A DNA stretch of 64,000 bases, from the NCBI GenBank assembly GCA_000296795.1, contig BAFH01000004.1, positions 620,001 to 684,000 on the forward strand, read 5' to 3'. The notes beneath the pieces were generated by a model that saw nothing but the letters and a program-made list of their open reading frames with translations, was not told the origin of the DNA and did not search any database. Shown here piece after piece: positions 26,218 through 35,900 of this stretch. The first letter of the stretch is position 1. Each line of letters starts with the position of its first letter. The DNA is from Candidatus Jettenia caeni (GTDB lineage: Bacteria > Planctomycetota > Brocadiia > Brocadiales > Brocadiaceae). The position numbers and the translations under genes are program-made.

Positions 26218-26952
26218 TTATAAGCCGATAAATATACTAATTATAGAATGAATAATAAGAATTGGTGTTAAAAAGTCCAAGACAGAAGCCCCAATGTACA
26301 AATCATATTCCGTAATAAATCCAAACATATTGGTTGCACAAAGAAATCGTATAAAAAAGAATGTATAGAGTGTTAGGGTTATCGTTTTATTCAAAAATAG
26401 ATATTTGCTATAAACATAAACAAAAATAAAAACAGAACTTAGCCTGATCATACAGTTCAAAACATTCAAGATAAACAGAATACGGGATTCTTCTTCATCT
26501 TCCAAAAATGTCTCTATGCCTACAGACAAAAAATATTTTGAAAAAAAATACAAACCAAAACCAATAATACTGAGGGAAAAAAGAGCTTTTGCCCAATCTA
26601 TCAATTGTCTTATAGGCTGTACATCCAGATTCTTCAGCTCAGATGAATTGTTAGCCATTCCCCTTACTACTTTTTTTACAGAATCAGATGTAATGAAAAT
26701 ATATGCAAAGGCAAAAACGATAGCCATTACCACATCACCACACATATCAGGTAAATTTGGCACGTGCACTTCGTACCTATGTTCATGATTTCCTGACTGG
26801 AGAAAGTCAAAATAGATCAGACCATGCATAATATTCCCTATTGCGAACCGCAAATTAACACCGATAAATATTAATAACGCGCCTATTTTTAAGTCCTTTA
26901 TCGCATGTTTTGTTACTTTATTTTGACTCACGCAATTCGCTATACTAAACAT
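26218..26952 (-). CDS. Unknown multi-helix membrane protein, paralogue of 58504-59325
   Basis: A 244-residue protein with about five or six hydrophobic segments and no recognised family. It aligns along its length with the protein at 58504-59325: LRFAIGNIMHGLIYF against LRFITENIMNALIFF, PDMCGDVVMAIVFAFAY against PDMCGETVMVIVFTIAY, and FGFITEYDLYIGASVLDFL against LGFITEYDLHVGAPFLDVL. Conserved Asp, Cys, Glu and Tyr in these blocks suggest a functional site. AAGGGGG lies 8 bases before the ATG. It sits between focA and P-II, so a nitrogen-related role is possible but unproven. Confidence 0.72.
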   Translation of the reverse strand: MFSIANCVSQNKVTKHAIKDLKIGALLIFIGVNLRFAIGNIMHGLIYFDFLQSGNHEHRYEVHVPNLPDMCGDVVMAIVFAFAYIFITSDSVKKVVRGMANNSSELKNLDVQPIRQLIDWAKALFSLSIIGFGLYFFSKYFLSVGIETFLEDEEESRILFILNVLNCMIRLSSVFIFVYVYSKYLFLNKTITLTLYTFFFIRFLCATNMFGFITEYDLYIGASVLDFLTPILIIHSIISIFIGL

Positions 26953-27246
26953 CGATTTTCCCCCTTATTTAATAATCATGAATAGTTTTAGGGTATTACA
27001 TGTCTGATATTCCGTCAGTATAAAAAACTGCACCTCTTCGTTTGTTTCAATTTGTAAGGAGTCTTTAAAATTCATTAGTACTAAATTATACATCATATTT
27101 TAAATATTTCAACCACAATGAATAGTTTATTATTTATAATTATTGCAAATGCGTTTCAAATGCGCAGAACCACCTGTTGATACAATCATAAATTTACCGA
27201 TCACTTCTCTGTCTTCATTGATTTTGGCTGTACATGGTCTTTTATT

Positions 27247-27321
27247 GTAAACTATCATTTACTTGACATAGCATAAACAACGCAGTATAATACCATGTAT
27301 AATATGTAAACGATAGTTTAC
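27247..27321 (+). promoter_or_regulatory. P-II promoter flanked by two operator dyads
   Basis: TTGACA (27263-27268), a 17-base spacer and TATAAT (27286-27291) form a perfect sigma-70 consensus. GTAAACTATCATTTAC (27247-27262) abuts the -35 box, and the perfect-armed dyad GTAAACGATAGTTTAC (27306-27321) lies just past the predicted start near 27298. The spacer itself contains ATAAAC. A site on each side of a full-consensus promoter is the classic layout for repression. The leader to the P-II gene is about 320 bases. Confidence 0.75.
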
Positions 27322-27380
27322 TACTATAACAAGAGAGATAAGTATCTGTCCATAAATATTTGCACACTTTACGAGAGTCG

Positions 27381-27410
27381 GGTAGGTTGAGTTGAGAAAC
27401 GGAGCCCAAC
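27381..27410. repeat. Fragment of GGTTGAG...CCCAAC dispersed palindrome
   Basis: GGTAGGTTGAGTTGAGAAAC followed by GGAGCCCAAC resembles the widespread intergenic word in which GGTTGGGTTGAG pairs with CTCAACCCAACC. It lies in the P-II leader. Only one decayed copy is seen here. Confidence 0.35.
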
Positions 27411-27512
27411 GGGTATTCTAGCTCCTGTCTCCTGAATTTTGTATTCTGCCTTCCCTTGATAAAGAAGTATGTGCAAAAACTTATAGTTAGGTACTTATAT
27501 TGAAGAACGTCT

Positions 27513-27626
27513 ATGAGGAAAAAAGCTGTTCAGAAAAAGATTAACCACGAAATTCCGAAGGAAAGCTGGAGTAATAGTGTTCACCATACAAAAAACAATA
27601 CTCGGTATAGGGAGGAATCTTTATGA
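27513..27626 (+). CDS. Possible 37-residue leader peptide overlapping P-II start
   Basis: An ATG at 27513 opens a short basic, hydrophilic frame (MRKKAVQKKINHEIPKESW...) that stops at 27624-27626, overlapping the P-II start codon as ATGA. The overlap would allow translational coupling. Against it, the ribosome site is weak (GAAGAA) and no homologue is known to me. Listed as a candidate only. Confidence 0.28.
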   Translation: MRKKAVQKKINHEIPKESWSNSVHHTKNNTRYREESL

Positions 27627-27961
27627 AGAAGATAGAAGCAATCGTTAGAACGGAAATGTTTGATAGTATCAAGGATGCATTATCAGAATTGGGTTATCCG
27701 GGAATGACGGTAACGATGGTAAAAGGACACGGGAATCAAAAAGGTATCGTTGAAACGTGGCGTGGAAAAATGTTTCGGATTGACCTCCTGTCCAAGATTA
27801 AAATCGAAATAACGGTCAAAGATACTGATGTTGAAAATATTGTAAACACGATTGTCCAAAAATCCCAAACCGGAAATATGGGTGATGGAAAGATATTTAT
27901 TTCCCATATAGAAAATGTTTATCGTGTTCGAACCAAGGAGTCAGGTGAAATTGCAATCTAA
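27623..27961 (+). CDS. glnK: P-II family nitrogen regulator with altered T-loop
   Basis: A 112-residue P-II trimer subunit sensing ATP/ADP and 2-oxoglutarate. It has the family frame KKIEAIVR, VKGHGNQKG (Gln39 kept), SKIKIEI (Lys58 kept) and B-loop TGNMGDGKIFISHIENVYRVRT. The T-loop is changed at the usual modification sites: Trp46 replaces Tyr46 and Phe51 replaces Tyr51, so uridylylation at 51 is impossible. It lies near focA, not amtB or glnA, and could control a nitrite channel or another partner. GGGAGG lies 8 bases upstream. The symbol indicates family only. Confidence 0.9.
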   Translation: MKKIEAIVRTEMFDSIKDALSELGYPGMTVTMVKGHGNQKGIVETWRGKMFRIDLLSKIKIEITVKDTDVENIVNTIVQKSQTGNMGDGKIFISHIENVYRVRTKESGEIAI

Positions 27962-28076
27962 ACCGAGCAGTATAACCTTATTTTGGTTGTGTTAACAGGG
28001 CAGGAATTTCGATTTGTTCGTAAGATGTCATTTCTCTCTTACACCGTAGGAAAAGACTTCTCGTCTTTATAGGCAC

Positions 28077-28589
28077 TTATTGAGCAGGAATATGCCATCT
28101 ACCGGGTATTTCCGACCGTTCCTCAAGTTGTTTTTTCAGTAATGCCTCTTTTACCATTTTCAATCTATCGGCAAGTTCGTGGAGTTCCCAATCCTTTTCC
28201 CTTATTATGTCTTTCGTTTGAGACAATAAATCTTCTAAAGCCCATACCTCTTTTTGGAACCTAGCTTTTTCCTCTTCACATTTTATCATTGAGTCTTCAA
28301 GTTTTCTGTTCAGCAGTTTTAGTTGCACATCCTGCTCCTTTAACAGGACAGCATTCTTTTCTGCTGCATCTTTGTATCGTACAAAATCATGAATCAACTT
28401 GTTTAACTCTTCTTTGTTACCAAAGGATCTCATTACCCTCTGTTCAAGCTGTTCCTGAAATGCTTCTTCCCTGAGATACCCGGATTTTTTCGTTTTGTGG
28501 TACTGATTCAACATTTTTACTATAAAACCGATATTAACAAATAACACTATGATAATAAAGATAATCGTATTGATAGACAAATCCTTCAT
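28077..28589 (-). CDS. Unknown single-helix coiled-coil protein
   Basis: 170 residues with an N-terminal helix (TIIFIIIVLFVNIGFIVKML) followed by a long Glu/Lys/Leu-rich heptad-like region to about residue 150. It looks like a membrane-anchored cytoplasmic coiled coil. No family is recognised. It is the third gene after the antiporter and USP genes on the same strand (54-base gap), probably in one operon. Confidence 0.62.
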   Translation of the reverse strand: MKDLSINTIIFIIIVLFVNIGFIVKMLNQYHKTKKSGYLREEAFQEQLEQRVMRSFGNKEELNKLIHDFVRYKDAAEKNAVLLKEQDVQLKLLNRKLEDSMIKCEEEKARFQKEVWALEDLLSQTKDIIREKDWELHELADRLKMVKEALLKKQLEERSEIPGRWHIPAQ

Positions 28590-28643
28590 GTTTTTTTCAT
28601 TCCATAATCTTCCAGTCCGGAAAAGACCTATATAAACGAAATG

Positions 28644-29078
28644 CTAGTTGTCCTTTATACAGAGAACCGGGCAAGGAGATGCCCTTATCACCTTCTCTGT
28701 TACACTACCTATAACCATATGGGAAATACCTGCGCGCCCATGAGTACCCATCACTATAACATCTATCCTTTTTCTCCTGGCTACCTTTATAATCTCATCG
28801 GCAGGAATACCTATAGCAATTAAAGTTTCTATACTGATATATTCCCTTACATCTTCAGGAACACTATCCATAAGTTTTTTCTTCATTTTTACAACAGTAT
28901 CTGGGTCAAGAATGCCCTCATAACCAAACTTAAGCCCTCCGTAATCAAATACACACTCAACGTACATAAGATAAAGTCTGGCAGAGTCCTTTATTGCCAT
29001 TTTTACAGCGTATCCGAGCGCATTCATTGAACAATCCGAATAATCAATTGGGCAAAGAATTTTCTTAAAGTAGATCAT
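28644..29078 (-). CDS. Universal stress protein, UspA family
   Basis: 144 residues with KKILCPIDYSDCSMNALGYA at the start and the ATP-binding motif GTHGRAGISHMVIGSVTEKV (G-x2-G-x9-G-S), then SPCPVLCI. This is the ATP-binding UspA subclass. It begins 14 bases after the antiporter gene; USP domains often accompany cation antiporters and modulate them with nucleotide binding. Confidence 0.93.
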   Translation of the reverse strand: MIYFKKILCPIDYSDCSMNALGYAVKMAIKDSARLYLMYVECVFDYGGLKFGYEGILDPDTVVKMKKKLMDSVPEDVREYISIETLIAIGIPADEIIKVARRKRIDVIVMGTHGRAGISHMVIGSVTEKVIRASPCPVLCIKDN

Positions 29079-29092
29079 TTTACCTGTATTAT

Positions 29093-31540
29093 TTAATCTA
29101 TAGTAACCTTTTCCATCTCTTTTCTTTCCGCAATACTATGGGCTCTTTTCCAATAAATATCTTTTTTCCTGAGTAAGGATATTCTCAAAAAAGAAGGGCA
29201 TACCGTGGAAGTAAGTACTATTACCATAATAATAGAGGAAAATAAAACATCATCCAATATTCCTATATCCCTGCTTATTCCGGTCAAAATCAAGGTACCT
29301 TCTAACTTCATCGCCATGCCTATACCTATAGCCAGACGATTTATACCTTTCTCAATTGGACAAACACTGCAAAATAGCTTTCCCAGGATAGCAGCTCCTG
29401 CTATTGCAAGGCCGAGAAGGATTGCATGTATATCCAAAAAACTTTTCAAATCTACCTCAGCTCCAACCCGGACAAAAAGTATAGGTACGAGAATCATATA
29501 ATATGGCCGGATAATTCGTTCTATATTGCTATACTCTTTATCATCCGAATCTTTGAACTTTACATTTCGCAGGAGTAAACCTGCAGCAAAAGCACCTATT
29601 ACACCGTGAAGTCCAATTGACCCGGAAATAAAAGCAAACAAAAGAGATAAAGTTACAACAATCGATATTTTTAAACCTTCGGCAAATTTACTTGTTAGGA
29701 AGTTTCCAAAACTTTCCCCATATTTTAAAACTGATATCAAAACAATAGCGAGAAAGGAAAACGCAATAACAACGGTAACTAATACACCCAATACAGAAAC
29801 TTCACCTCTCACTGCAATTCCGCTTACGATACCGAAGGTTAAAATTACAATAATTTCCGTAAGGATCGTTGCACCCGTTATCACCCTCCCTTCCAAAGTA
29901 TTTATCGCCTTTAGTTCACTCAGAATTGCAAATAATAAGCCTGTACTGGTGTTACAAATAATAATCGCCAAAATTAGATTTGTACCAAAGGTAGCGCCGG
30001 GAAGAAGAAAATGTCCAACAACAAGACCTAAACCAGCCGGAACTATTATACCACCAATACTTACAAGAAAAGAGGAGGCACCTACTCTTAATAACGCCTT
30101 GAGGTCTGTATGAAGGCCTGCAGTTAAAAGAAGCAATAAAGTCCCAAAATAGGAGACCACTTTCAAAAATGGCATTGTCTTGAGAAAATCAAAAAAATTC
30201 CATTCAGTAAAAAAATAAATATTACCCAATACCATTCCTATGATTAAATTTCCTACTACCTCGGGAAGCTTCACCATGTTTGCTATCCAACCGCCAATTT
30301 TGGCAGCTATAAGGGTAATAGCAACTGCAAGAATAATACTGAGGGTTTGATTTGTATGCCATATACTCCATGCAGATGTTACCTCTTTTTTTTCTCTTGT
30401 TATCTCAACAATTTGCTCTTTTTCAGGAATGATTTTTTGCTCATTTTTACTTTCAGGGGGTTTCACTTCTGAATTTTCAGTGCTTCCACTATTGGACGCA
30501 GAAAGAACCTCCTCCTCTTCAACCGTTGTTGCAGGAAGCCCTGATGGAGTTGAAGAACTATTATTCTCTTTCATATCTTGAGAAATTTCTTTTCCGGTAA
30601 CATTTGATTGATAATCAATAGGAGATTTTTCTTCTTCTAAAGAAACAACCTCCTTCTCACCTGAAATATTCCTCTCTTGTTCATTGTTTATCATTGATGT
30701 TTGTGTTCCCTTTTCCTCTTCAACCAAGGCCATTTCTTTACCAAAAGGAGGGGTTAAAAGTTCCGATGGGGATGTGGGAGGGAAAATTTTCTTTTCTATG
30801 GCAATGTTTTGTTCATCTCTCCCGGGAGAAAAATTCTCCTGAGAGCTTTTATCGTTCGCAGTATCAGATGGGGAAGAAATCTTGTTTTCGGCAATGTCCG
30901 GGAAGGATTTTTTATCGGGAGTTAGTATCTGTGTCTCATGTCCCTCTAAAGAAGGTAATTGCACCTCAGAATCTGACGTAACAGAACGTTCTTGTGCCAT
31001 TGTAGTATGAGAAATATTTTCTTCAGTATTACTTGAACCGGTCTTTTCCTCTGTAGTAATTACTTGGTAATCCTTATTGAGAGACAATTCTTTTTGAACA
31101 CCATCATCTCCTTCTTTTATTGGAGAAGTAACAGGATTCTCTTTTTCTGGAATAGTTTGGAGATATCCTGGATCTGTGACAACAGTCTGCGTCCCCCTTT
31201 CTTGTTGGAACCGGAATTGTTCACCCACAGATGTGGTATAAAGTAGTTGTGGAAACAGAGGTGGACGTACATCCTGTTCTGCAATAGTCGGTTGATATCC
31301 TTCATCAGAAGGTTTCTTTTGGAGATTCTTTTCTTTTAGAATTTTCAGGAATTTTCCAAGAAAAAAACTTTTTGCTTCAGCAAGAGACTTTGTATCTTTT
31401 TCATTGTAAGCAGGAATGTGTTGAGAATTCTCCATCGCTGCTACATCTTCTGTCCTTCCCTGGGGTAAATTTATTCCAAAGAAATAGTGCAGAGATATCA
31501 ATAGTATGATAAAAGCTTGTTTTGACTTTACTGTATGCAT
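29093..31540 (-). CDS. Kef/CPA2-type cation:proton antiporter with long acidic N-terminal domain
   Basis: An 815-residue protein. The C-terminal half (from about residue 395) is a 12-13 helix Na_H_Exchanger domain: LPEVVGNLIIGMVLGNIYFF, LLLLTAGLHTDLKALL, HGVIGAFAAGLLL. Before it lies a hydrophobic leader (residues 9-27) and about 360 residues of low-complexity Glu/Ser/Thr/Pro-rich sequence, which is not normal for the family (usually about 400 residues in all). The extension would face the periplasm or anammoxosome side, perhaps binding cations or acting as a spacer. A 5' promoter with GTAAAC in its spacer suggests co-regulation with nxrA. Confidence 0.85.
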   Translation of the reverse strand: MHTVKSKQAFIILLISLHYFFGINLPQGRTEDVAAMENSQHIPAYNEKDTKSLAEAKSFFLGKFLKILKEKNLQKKPSDEGYQPTIAEQDVRPPLFPQLLYTTSVGEQFRFQQERGTQTVVTDPGYLQTIPEKENPVTSPIKEGDDGVQKELSLNKDYQVITTEEKTGSSNTEENISHTTMAQERSVTSDSEVQLPSLEGHETQILTPDKKSFPDIAENKISSPSDTANDKSSQENFSPGRDEQNIAIEKKIFPPTSPSELLTPPFGKEMALVEEEKGTQTSMINNEQERNISGEKEVVSLEEEKSPIDYQSNVTGKEISQDMKENNSSSTPSGLPATTVEEEEVLSASNSGSTENSEVKPPESKNEQKIIPEKEQIVEITREKKEVTSAWSIWHTNQTLSIILAVAITLIAAKIGGWIANMVKLPEVVGNLIIGMVLGNIYFFTEWNFFDFLKTMPFLKVVSYFGTLLLLLTAGLHTDLKALLRVGASSFLVSIGGIIVPAGLGLVVGHFLLPGATFGTNLILAIIICNTSTGLLFAILSELKAINTLEGRVITGATILTEIIVILTFGIVSGIAVRGEVSVLGVLVTVVIAFSFLAIVLISVLKYGESFGNFLTSKFAEGLKISIVVTLSLLFAFISGSIGLHGVIGAFAAGLLLRNVKFKDSDDKEYSNIERIIRPYYMILVPILFVRVGAEVDLKSFLDIHAILLGLAIAGAAILGKLFCSVCPIEKGINRLAIGIGMAMKLEGTLILTGISRDIGILDDVLFSSIIMVIVLTSTVCPSFLRISLLRKKDIYWKRAHSIAERKEMEKVTID

Positions 31541-31607
31541 AGATATAAGAGAAAATTAGAAATTTCTTGAGGAATTTTTCCAGAATAATTTTACGGAACT
31601 GTAACTT

Positions 31608-31677
31608 AGTATAATACCGTTTACATATTTGTCAAGATAATGTGAATATTCGTTTGTTTATAATATATAAACATATG
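31608..31677 (-). promoter_or_regulatory. Antiporter-operon promoter with GTAAAC in spacer
   Basis: On the minus strand TTGACA (31635-31630), a 16-base spacer containing GTAAAC, and TATACT (31613-31608) give a near-consensus promoter about 60 bases before the start codon. TTGACAAAT followed shortly by GTAAAC is shared with the nxrA promoter. Upstream lie arms TGTTTA and TAAACA around 7 bases (about 31655-31673), in the opposite dyad order to the other sites. Confidence 0.65.
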
Positions 31678-31830
31678 ATAGCCATATCCCACATTATCCC
31701 ACATTCCGCACGTAAAAGTCATAAGTTATTGAAATCAGAGAATTTAATCTTTTAACAGAGTTTATCAGAGGATTATTTTGAGAGCCAAAAGCTCTATGGT
31801 ATATTGATAATCTTTACTATGTACATAATA

Positions 31831-31913
31831 GGAGAGACGCAAGATTTTGCAGTGGTACAGACTCAAGATGTTGCGTTTATCGGTTGTAGAGATGCAAAAT
31901 CTTGCGTCTCTCC
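31831..31913. repeat. 83-base element with perfect 21-base inverted arms
   Basis: 31831-31851 (ggagagacgcaagatttt and gca) is repeated exactly in inverse at 31893-31913. The inner 41 bases contain a further degenerate copy (CAAGATGTTGCG). This is the longest member of the GAGACGCAAGATTTTGC family seen also at 4677-4705 and 9672-9697. It lies in the 31541-32328 gap, which has no supported gene. Confidence 0.85.
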
Positions 31914-32225
31914 TTTCGTTTTCCTGCCTAATCCCATTGGGATGCCATAATTATAGCAAAAATCAAAAAAAGCCCTTAAACCCCGAAGGGGTGACAAAAG
32001 AGAAATATGACAAGAAAATTTGAATTTGCTAAAATACCTGCCCCCGGATAATTTGGTGTGTTCTGTGACACATGCGGTATGTTCGATTTCAGAGAAGGGG
32101 GTTACTATAAATTATGACAAGCGCCCGTATAGTTAGGATTAATTACCATTAATCCCTCCAATAAAATAAATGGACTTTATGGATTTCTCATATTGTAATT
32201 GTCGTTTCCTAAATGAATTAGAACT

Positions 32226-32282
32226 TATCCGAAAACCCCTTTTTGAGATTTATTTTCAATGGCTTTTATAGGTTTTCGGATA
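32226..32282. repeat. Small inverted repeat TATCCGAAAACC, possible MITE end pair
   Basis: TATCCGAAAACC (32226-32237) recurs exactly in inverse at 32271-32282 around 33 AT-rich bases. The arms resemble the kind of termini carried by insertion sequences, so this may be a tiny non-autonomous element or a solo remnant. It could also cap the 3' end downstream of the minus-strand gene that follows. Confidence 0.5.
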
Positions 32283-32328
32283 GGCTCTTACCCTTGATAA
32301 AAAAATGAAACTATTTTTTATCCAAATC

Positions 32329-32772
32329 TTAAGGTACTAAAAAAATGTCTGCTTGCCTCACATTATCATCGAGATGCATCTCTCCGGGCACATCTTCTAA
32401 TTCTGCCAGTATTACGTACCTATCCTCCTTTAATTCTTTGGTGTCCCAGCTATAGACAATCTTATGAGAGGACAAGCCGTCTAACGTTTCAGCCTCTCGT
32501 CCAATAATTTGGTCTGTTGTAAGACATGTTACCGTCAATATTGTTGTTACCTTCGTCGTCCTCTCATTACCAACAATTATTTCAACATAAATCTTGTTTC
32601 CAAGAGTAGCGCGCAAAGGTACGTTAAGAGATACAATCATTACTCCACGCGCATCCTTATGCTCAATCTTCTTTTTTTCCTTAGCTAAACAATAGGATAA
32701 TTCACTTAACAAAAAACATCCAAAGAAAAGAGTAAAACCCAATCTCCAGCCATTTACATAATATTTTCTCAT
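32329..32772 (-). CDS. Small exported protein downstream of nxrA
   Basis: 147 residues with a signal peptide (FTLFFGCFLLSELSYCLA) and a compact beta-rich domain. The pattern (VMIVSLNVPLRATLGNKIYV, then TILTVTCLTTD, HKIVYSWDTKEL, RYVILAELEDV) resembles a single Ig-like/CARDB-type domain. It lies 170 bases after nxrA on the same strand, so it could be an exported partner of NxrA. Small extra subunits such as NXR-T are reported for anammox nitrite oxidoreductase, but identity with this protein is untested. Confidence 0.65.
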   Translation of the reverse strand: MRKYYVNGWRLGFTLFFGCFLLSELSYCLAKEKKKIEHKDARGVMIVSLNVPLRATLGNKIYVEIIVGNERTTKVTTILTVTCLTTDQIIGREAETLDGLSSHKIVYSWDTKELKEDRYVILAELEDVPGEMHLDDNVRQADIFLVP

Positions 32773-32942
32773 AATGGCCTCCTTTTTTGTAAATTACTCT
32801 ATTTGAATTAACCTTACCCAACACTTACAATTCGTCATTACGCTCCTTTATTTATAAACCACACAGCGCCAGACATAAGTGAGCTAACATATACTGCTAT
32901 GCTCTTATAGTATCTGTTAGCTCACCCTTAAACCTGTTGTGT

Positions 32943-35900
32943 CTAAGCTTTTTCCACCTTTATTAATTCTCCGTTCAGATATTTTTTCATGAAATCATTC
33001 TCGTTGCCAGCGGTATACCCTGTCTTTGCCGGATCCCATAGCCCCTTACCTCCAATACCACCGTCCTCTGCCTTAGTAATCTTTACCAGGGTCTCCTTTG
33101 GGGTAGTATTAATACCATGGTTATCGGCCTCATAGCCAAAAACAAACTTCATACTCGTTTTTGACTTATGGAATAAGTTATCCAATTGGTGCATGGGCAT
33201 AGACCAATTCCTGGTGATGCTCTGTTGTGATCCATAACGGAAGCTTGATTGATACCCGGTGCCTGCCGATAGCGCCCTTCCATCAGGTCTTGTCTCATGA
33301 GCCTTCACCGACCGCTCTGTTGAAATCCACGCAGAGTGCTTCATCATGGTCACCCCGTACGGATATGCCGGATTGTACTTACACCGTAACATCAGACGCG
33401 CTACCTTATAGAACGGGTCGCTCGGCTTCCACCCCTCATATGGCCTGTCCGCAGGGTTGGCATCCACATACACATAATCACCATCATTGATTCCTAAATC
33501 CTTCGCCGCTTCCGGATTCATATGGATTTGATGTTCCCCCACGCCGGGCATTCTCTTATCCATCCGGTAGGGGTCGCCAAAGTTGTTGTTCCAGATAAAG
33601 TTCCAGTCCGTTACCGCCCACTGGGAATGTACCGTATGGCGGGATTTCGGTGTTACACAATAGAACTTATATCCCTTCTCCCACAAGAAGTTCTTCGTTT
33701 TCTTTGTCTCAGCCCACGACTTCTTGATGTTCCTTACCGTTCTCTCATCCCAATGTTCTGCATCCTCCGGTATTCCATAATCATCGGGACGGATATACGG
33801 ATTGGTGCTGACGATGACATTCGGAAGATACTGGGTTGCCTCCGGTCCTTCACGGTGTACGATAAAGTTCTCACCGTACTCTATAATCTCCGATTCATCA
33901 TTGTACCCCTGTAATCTCCCTGTTGGTGTATAGAAGGGGATGCTTTCATGTACCTGTTCCCAGAATGGATGTCTCGGATAGGTACGGTAGAGCAGCAAGG
34001 CAACTCCTGGCTCGCCATATTTCCCATTAATGATGTCAACAAAACTGTATCCCTTTGTCGTCGTACTGCCATCCAATAATCTCTGGATATAGACCTCTGG
34101 TCTTCCCTCGAGGGCAAACTTCCAAACATCATGGAATCTCATATCTCTGAGGAGCTCTCCAAGCTTGGCTGCCATACCCGCAAGGATCATCACATCATCC
34201 TTAGAGTCGTTCACCGGTTTTATACCGCCCTTCCATATCTGAATGAAGGGATTGGAGCATGAGGTGGTAATCTCATGGGTCTCAAACTCTGCCCAGGAGT
34301 TTGCCGGAAATGCAAAATCGGCATATTCAATAGAGCCGGTCATCTCTATATCGTTCGACATGATTTGTTCGATATTAGGATTAACATTCTTCAGCATCTG
34401 GTACACATGCTTGGCATTGTTTACCAGGTTTACGTTCGTAAACCACATGATTTTCGTTGGCGTCGGCATATGGGTTTTACCCGTAAAGCATTTACGTCCA
34501 TACTTGGGGGTATCCACAATTAACGGCCTGTCATTGTGATTCCAGTACGCCACTTCTTCATCATAGGCGCGCCCCTTTACTTTGAGATCCATTGCAGGCG
34601 CATCAGGATCAAGGTTCGGGTTAAACACATCCTCTGCTACCCATCCATAGAATCCGGGACCACTCCACTTTGATGCCTGGAAATTGCCCGCCTTATAGTT
34701 ACCCGACCAGGTATGAGAGCCTGAACCAGGATAACCGATATTCCCTGTTAACATCAGAGGTAAATAGGTTGATCTGTTAAACAATGTTGCATGGAACCAG
34801 TGGTTGATACCCTCACCATAATGGATTGCTACCGGCTTAATGGTTGCTATATCATGTGCCAGCCTTACGATTAACTCCTTTGGTGAGTTCGTCATTTCAA
34901 CGACACTGTCAATATCGTAATCCTTCAAATGTATTTTATACATCTCAAAGAGCGGCATGACCTCTATTTCTTTGCCATCTACTGTTTTCACCTTGAATGT
35001 TCCATCGAGAGCCGGATCAATACCCTTTGCAACAAGCTTATCACCTACATCATCACGGGTAATCGCTTTTGGGCTCTTTGTCTTTGCATCCCATACCACA
35101 AAGTCCCCGATAATCTCCCTCTGGTCATCATGCAAACCGTGAATCTTATAGCTTGCCCCATGTGAAATATCCTCTAGTTTATAATCCGGGAAGATATCTT
35201 TCGCCTGCAACCTCTTCAGGGTATCCGTCCTTACCAGTAAGGGGAAATCGGTAAACTTCTTCACATAATCTGCATCATACAACTTCTCATCCATGAGGAT
35301 CCTGGTTATCCCCAGGAACAATGCCGTATCGGTATTACACTTGATCGGTATCCAGTAATCTGCCTTTTGAGCAGACGGGCTATACTCAGGGGTAATAACA
35401 ACCAACTTCCCACCTCTCTCGAAAACCTGGGTTAACCAGTGCGCCTCAGGCATTTTATTCTCAATCAGATTCTTTCCGGTCTGGATTACCAACTTTGAGA
35501 ATCGTACATCATTCATGTCTACATCCGATGTCTGTAATCCATGAGAGAACGGATGTCCGGGAGCCTGATCACCATGCCAGGTATAGTTTGACCAGTTTCT
35601 TCCGCCCAATGCCTTGTCTGGCCCAACACCCCTGTTGTGACTATCGACCAGGGCAAGGGAATTGTTAAACCGGTACATCCCATATTTACCAATAACACCG
35701 AGTAGTCCCATACCACCGCGTCCCTTAAAGGTTCGTGTGCCGGCACCCTTCATCGCATCAACCATCTCTTTGGGATAACCCTGATCCAGGAGTTTCCTTG
35801 CACCTTCTTCCCCGCTATACTTTTTGGTAATGTGGATAATGCCCTTTGCTGCATAGGTCCAGGCGTCATCCCAGGAGGCCTTTAAGAGTTCATCCTGACC

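Noticed and set aside
32296-32322. GATAAAAAA/TTTTTTATC stem after the small exported gene
   Set aside because: Stem is entirely A/T-rich with a 9-base loop; too weak to call a terminator.
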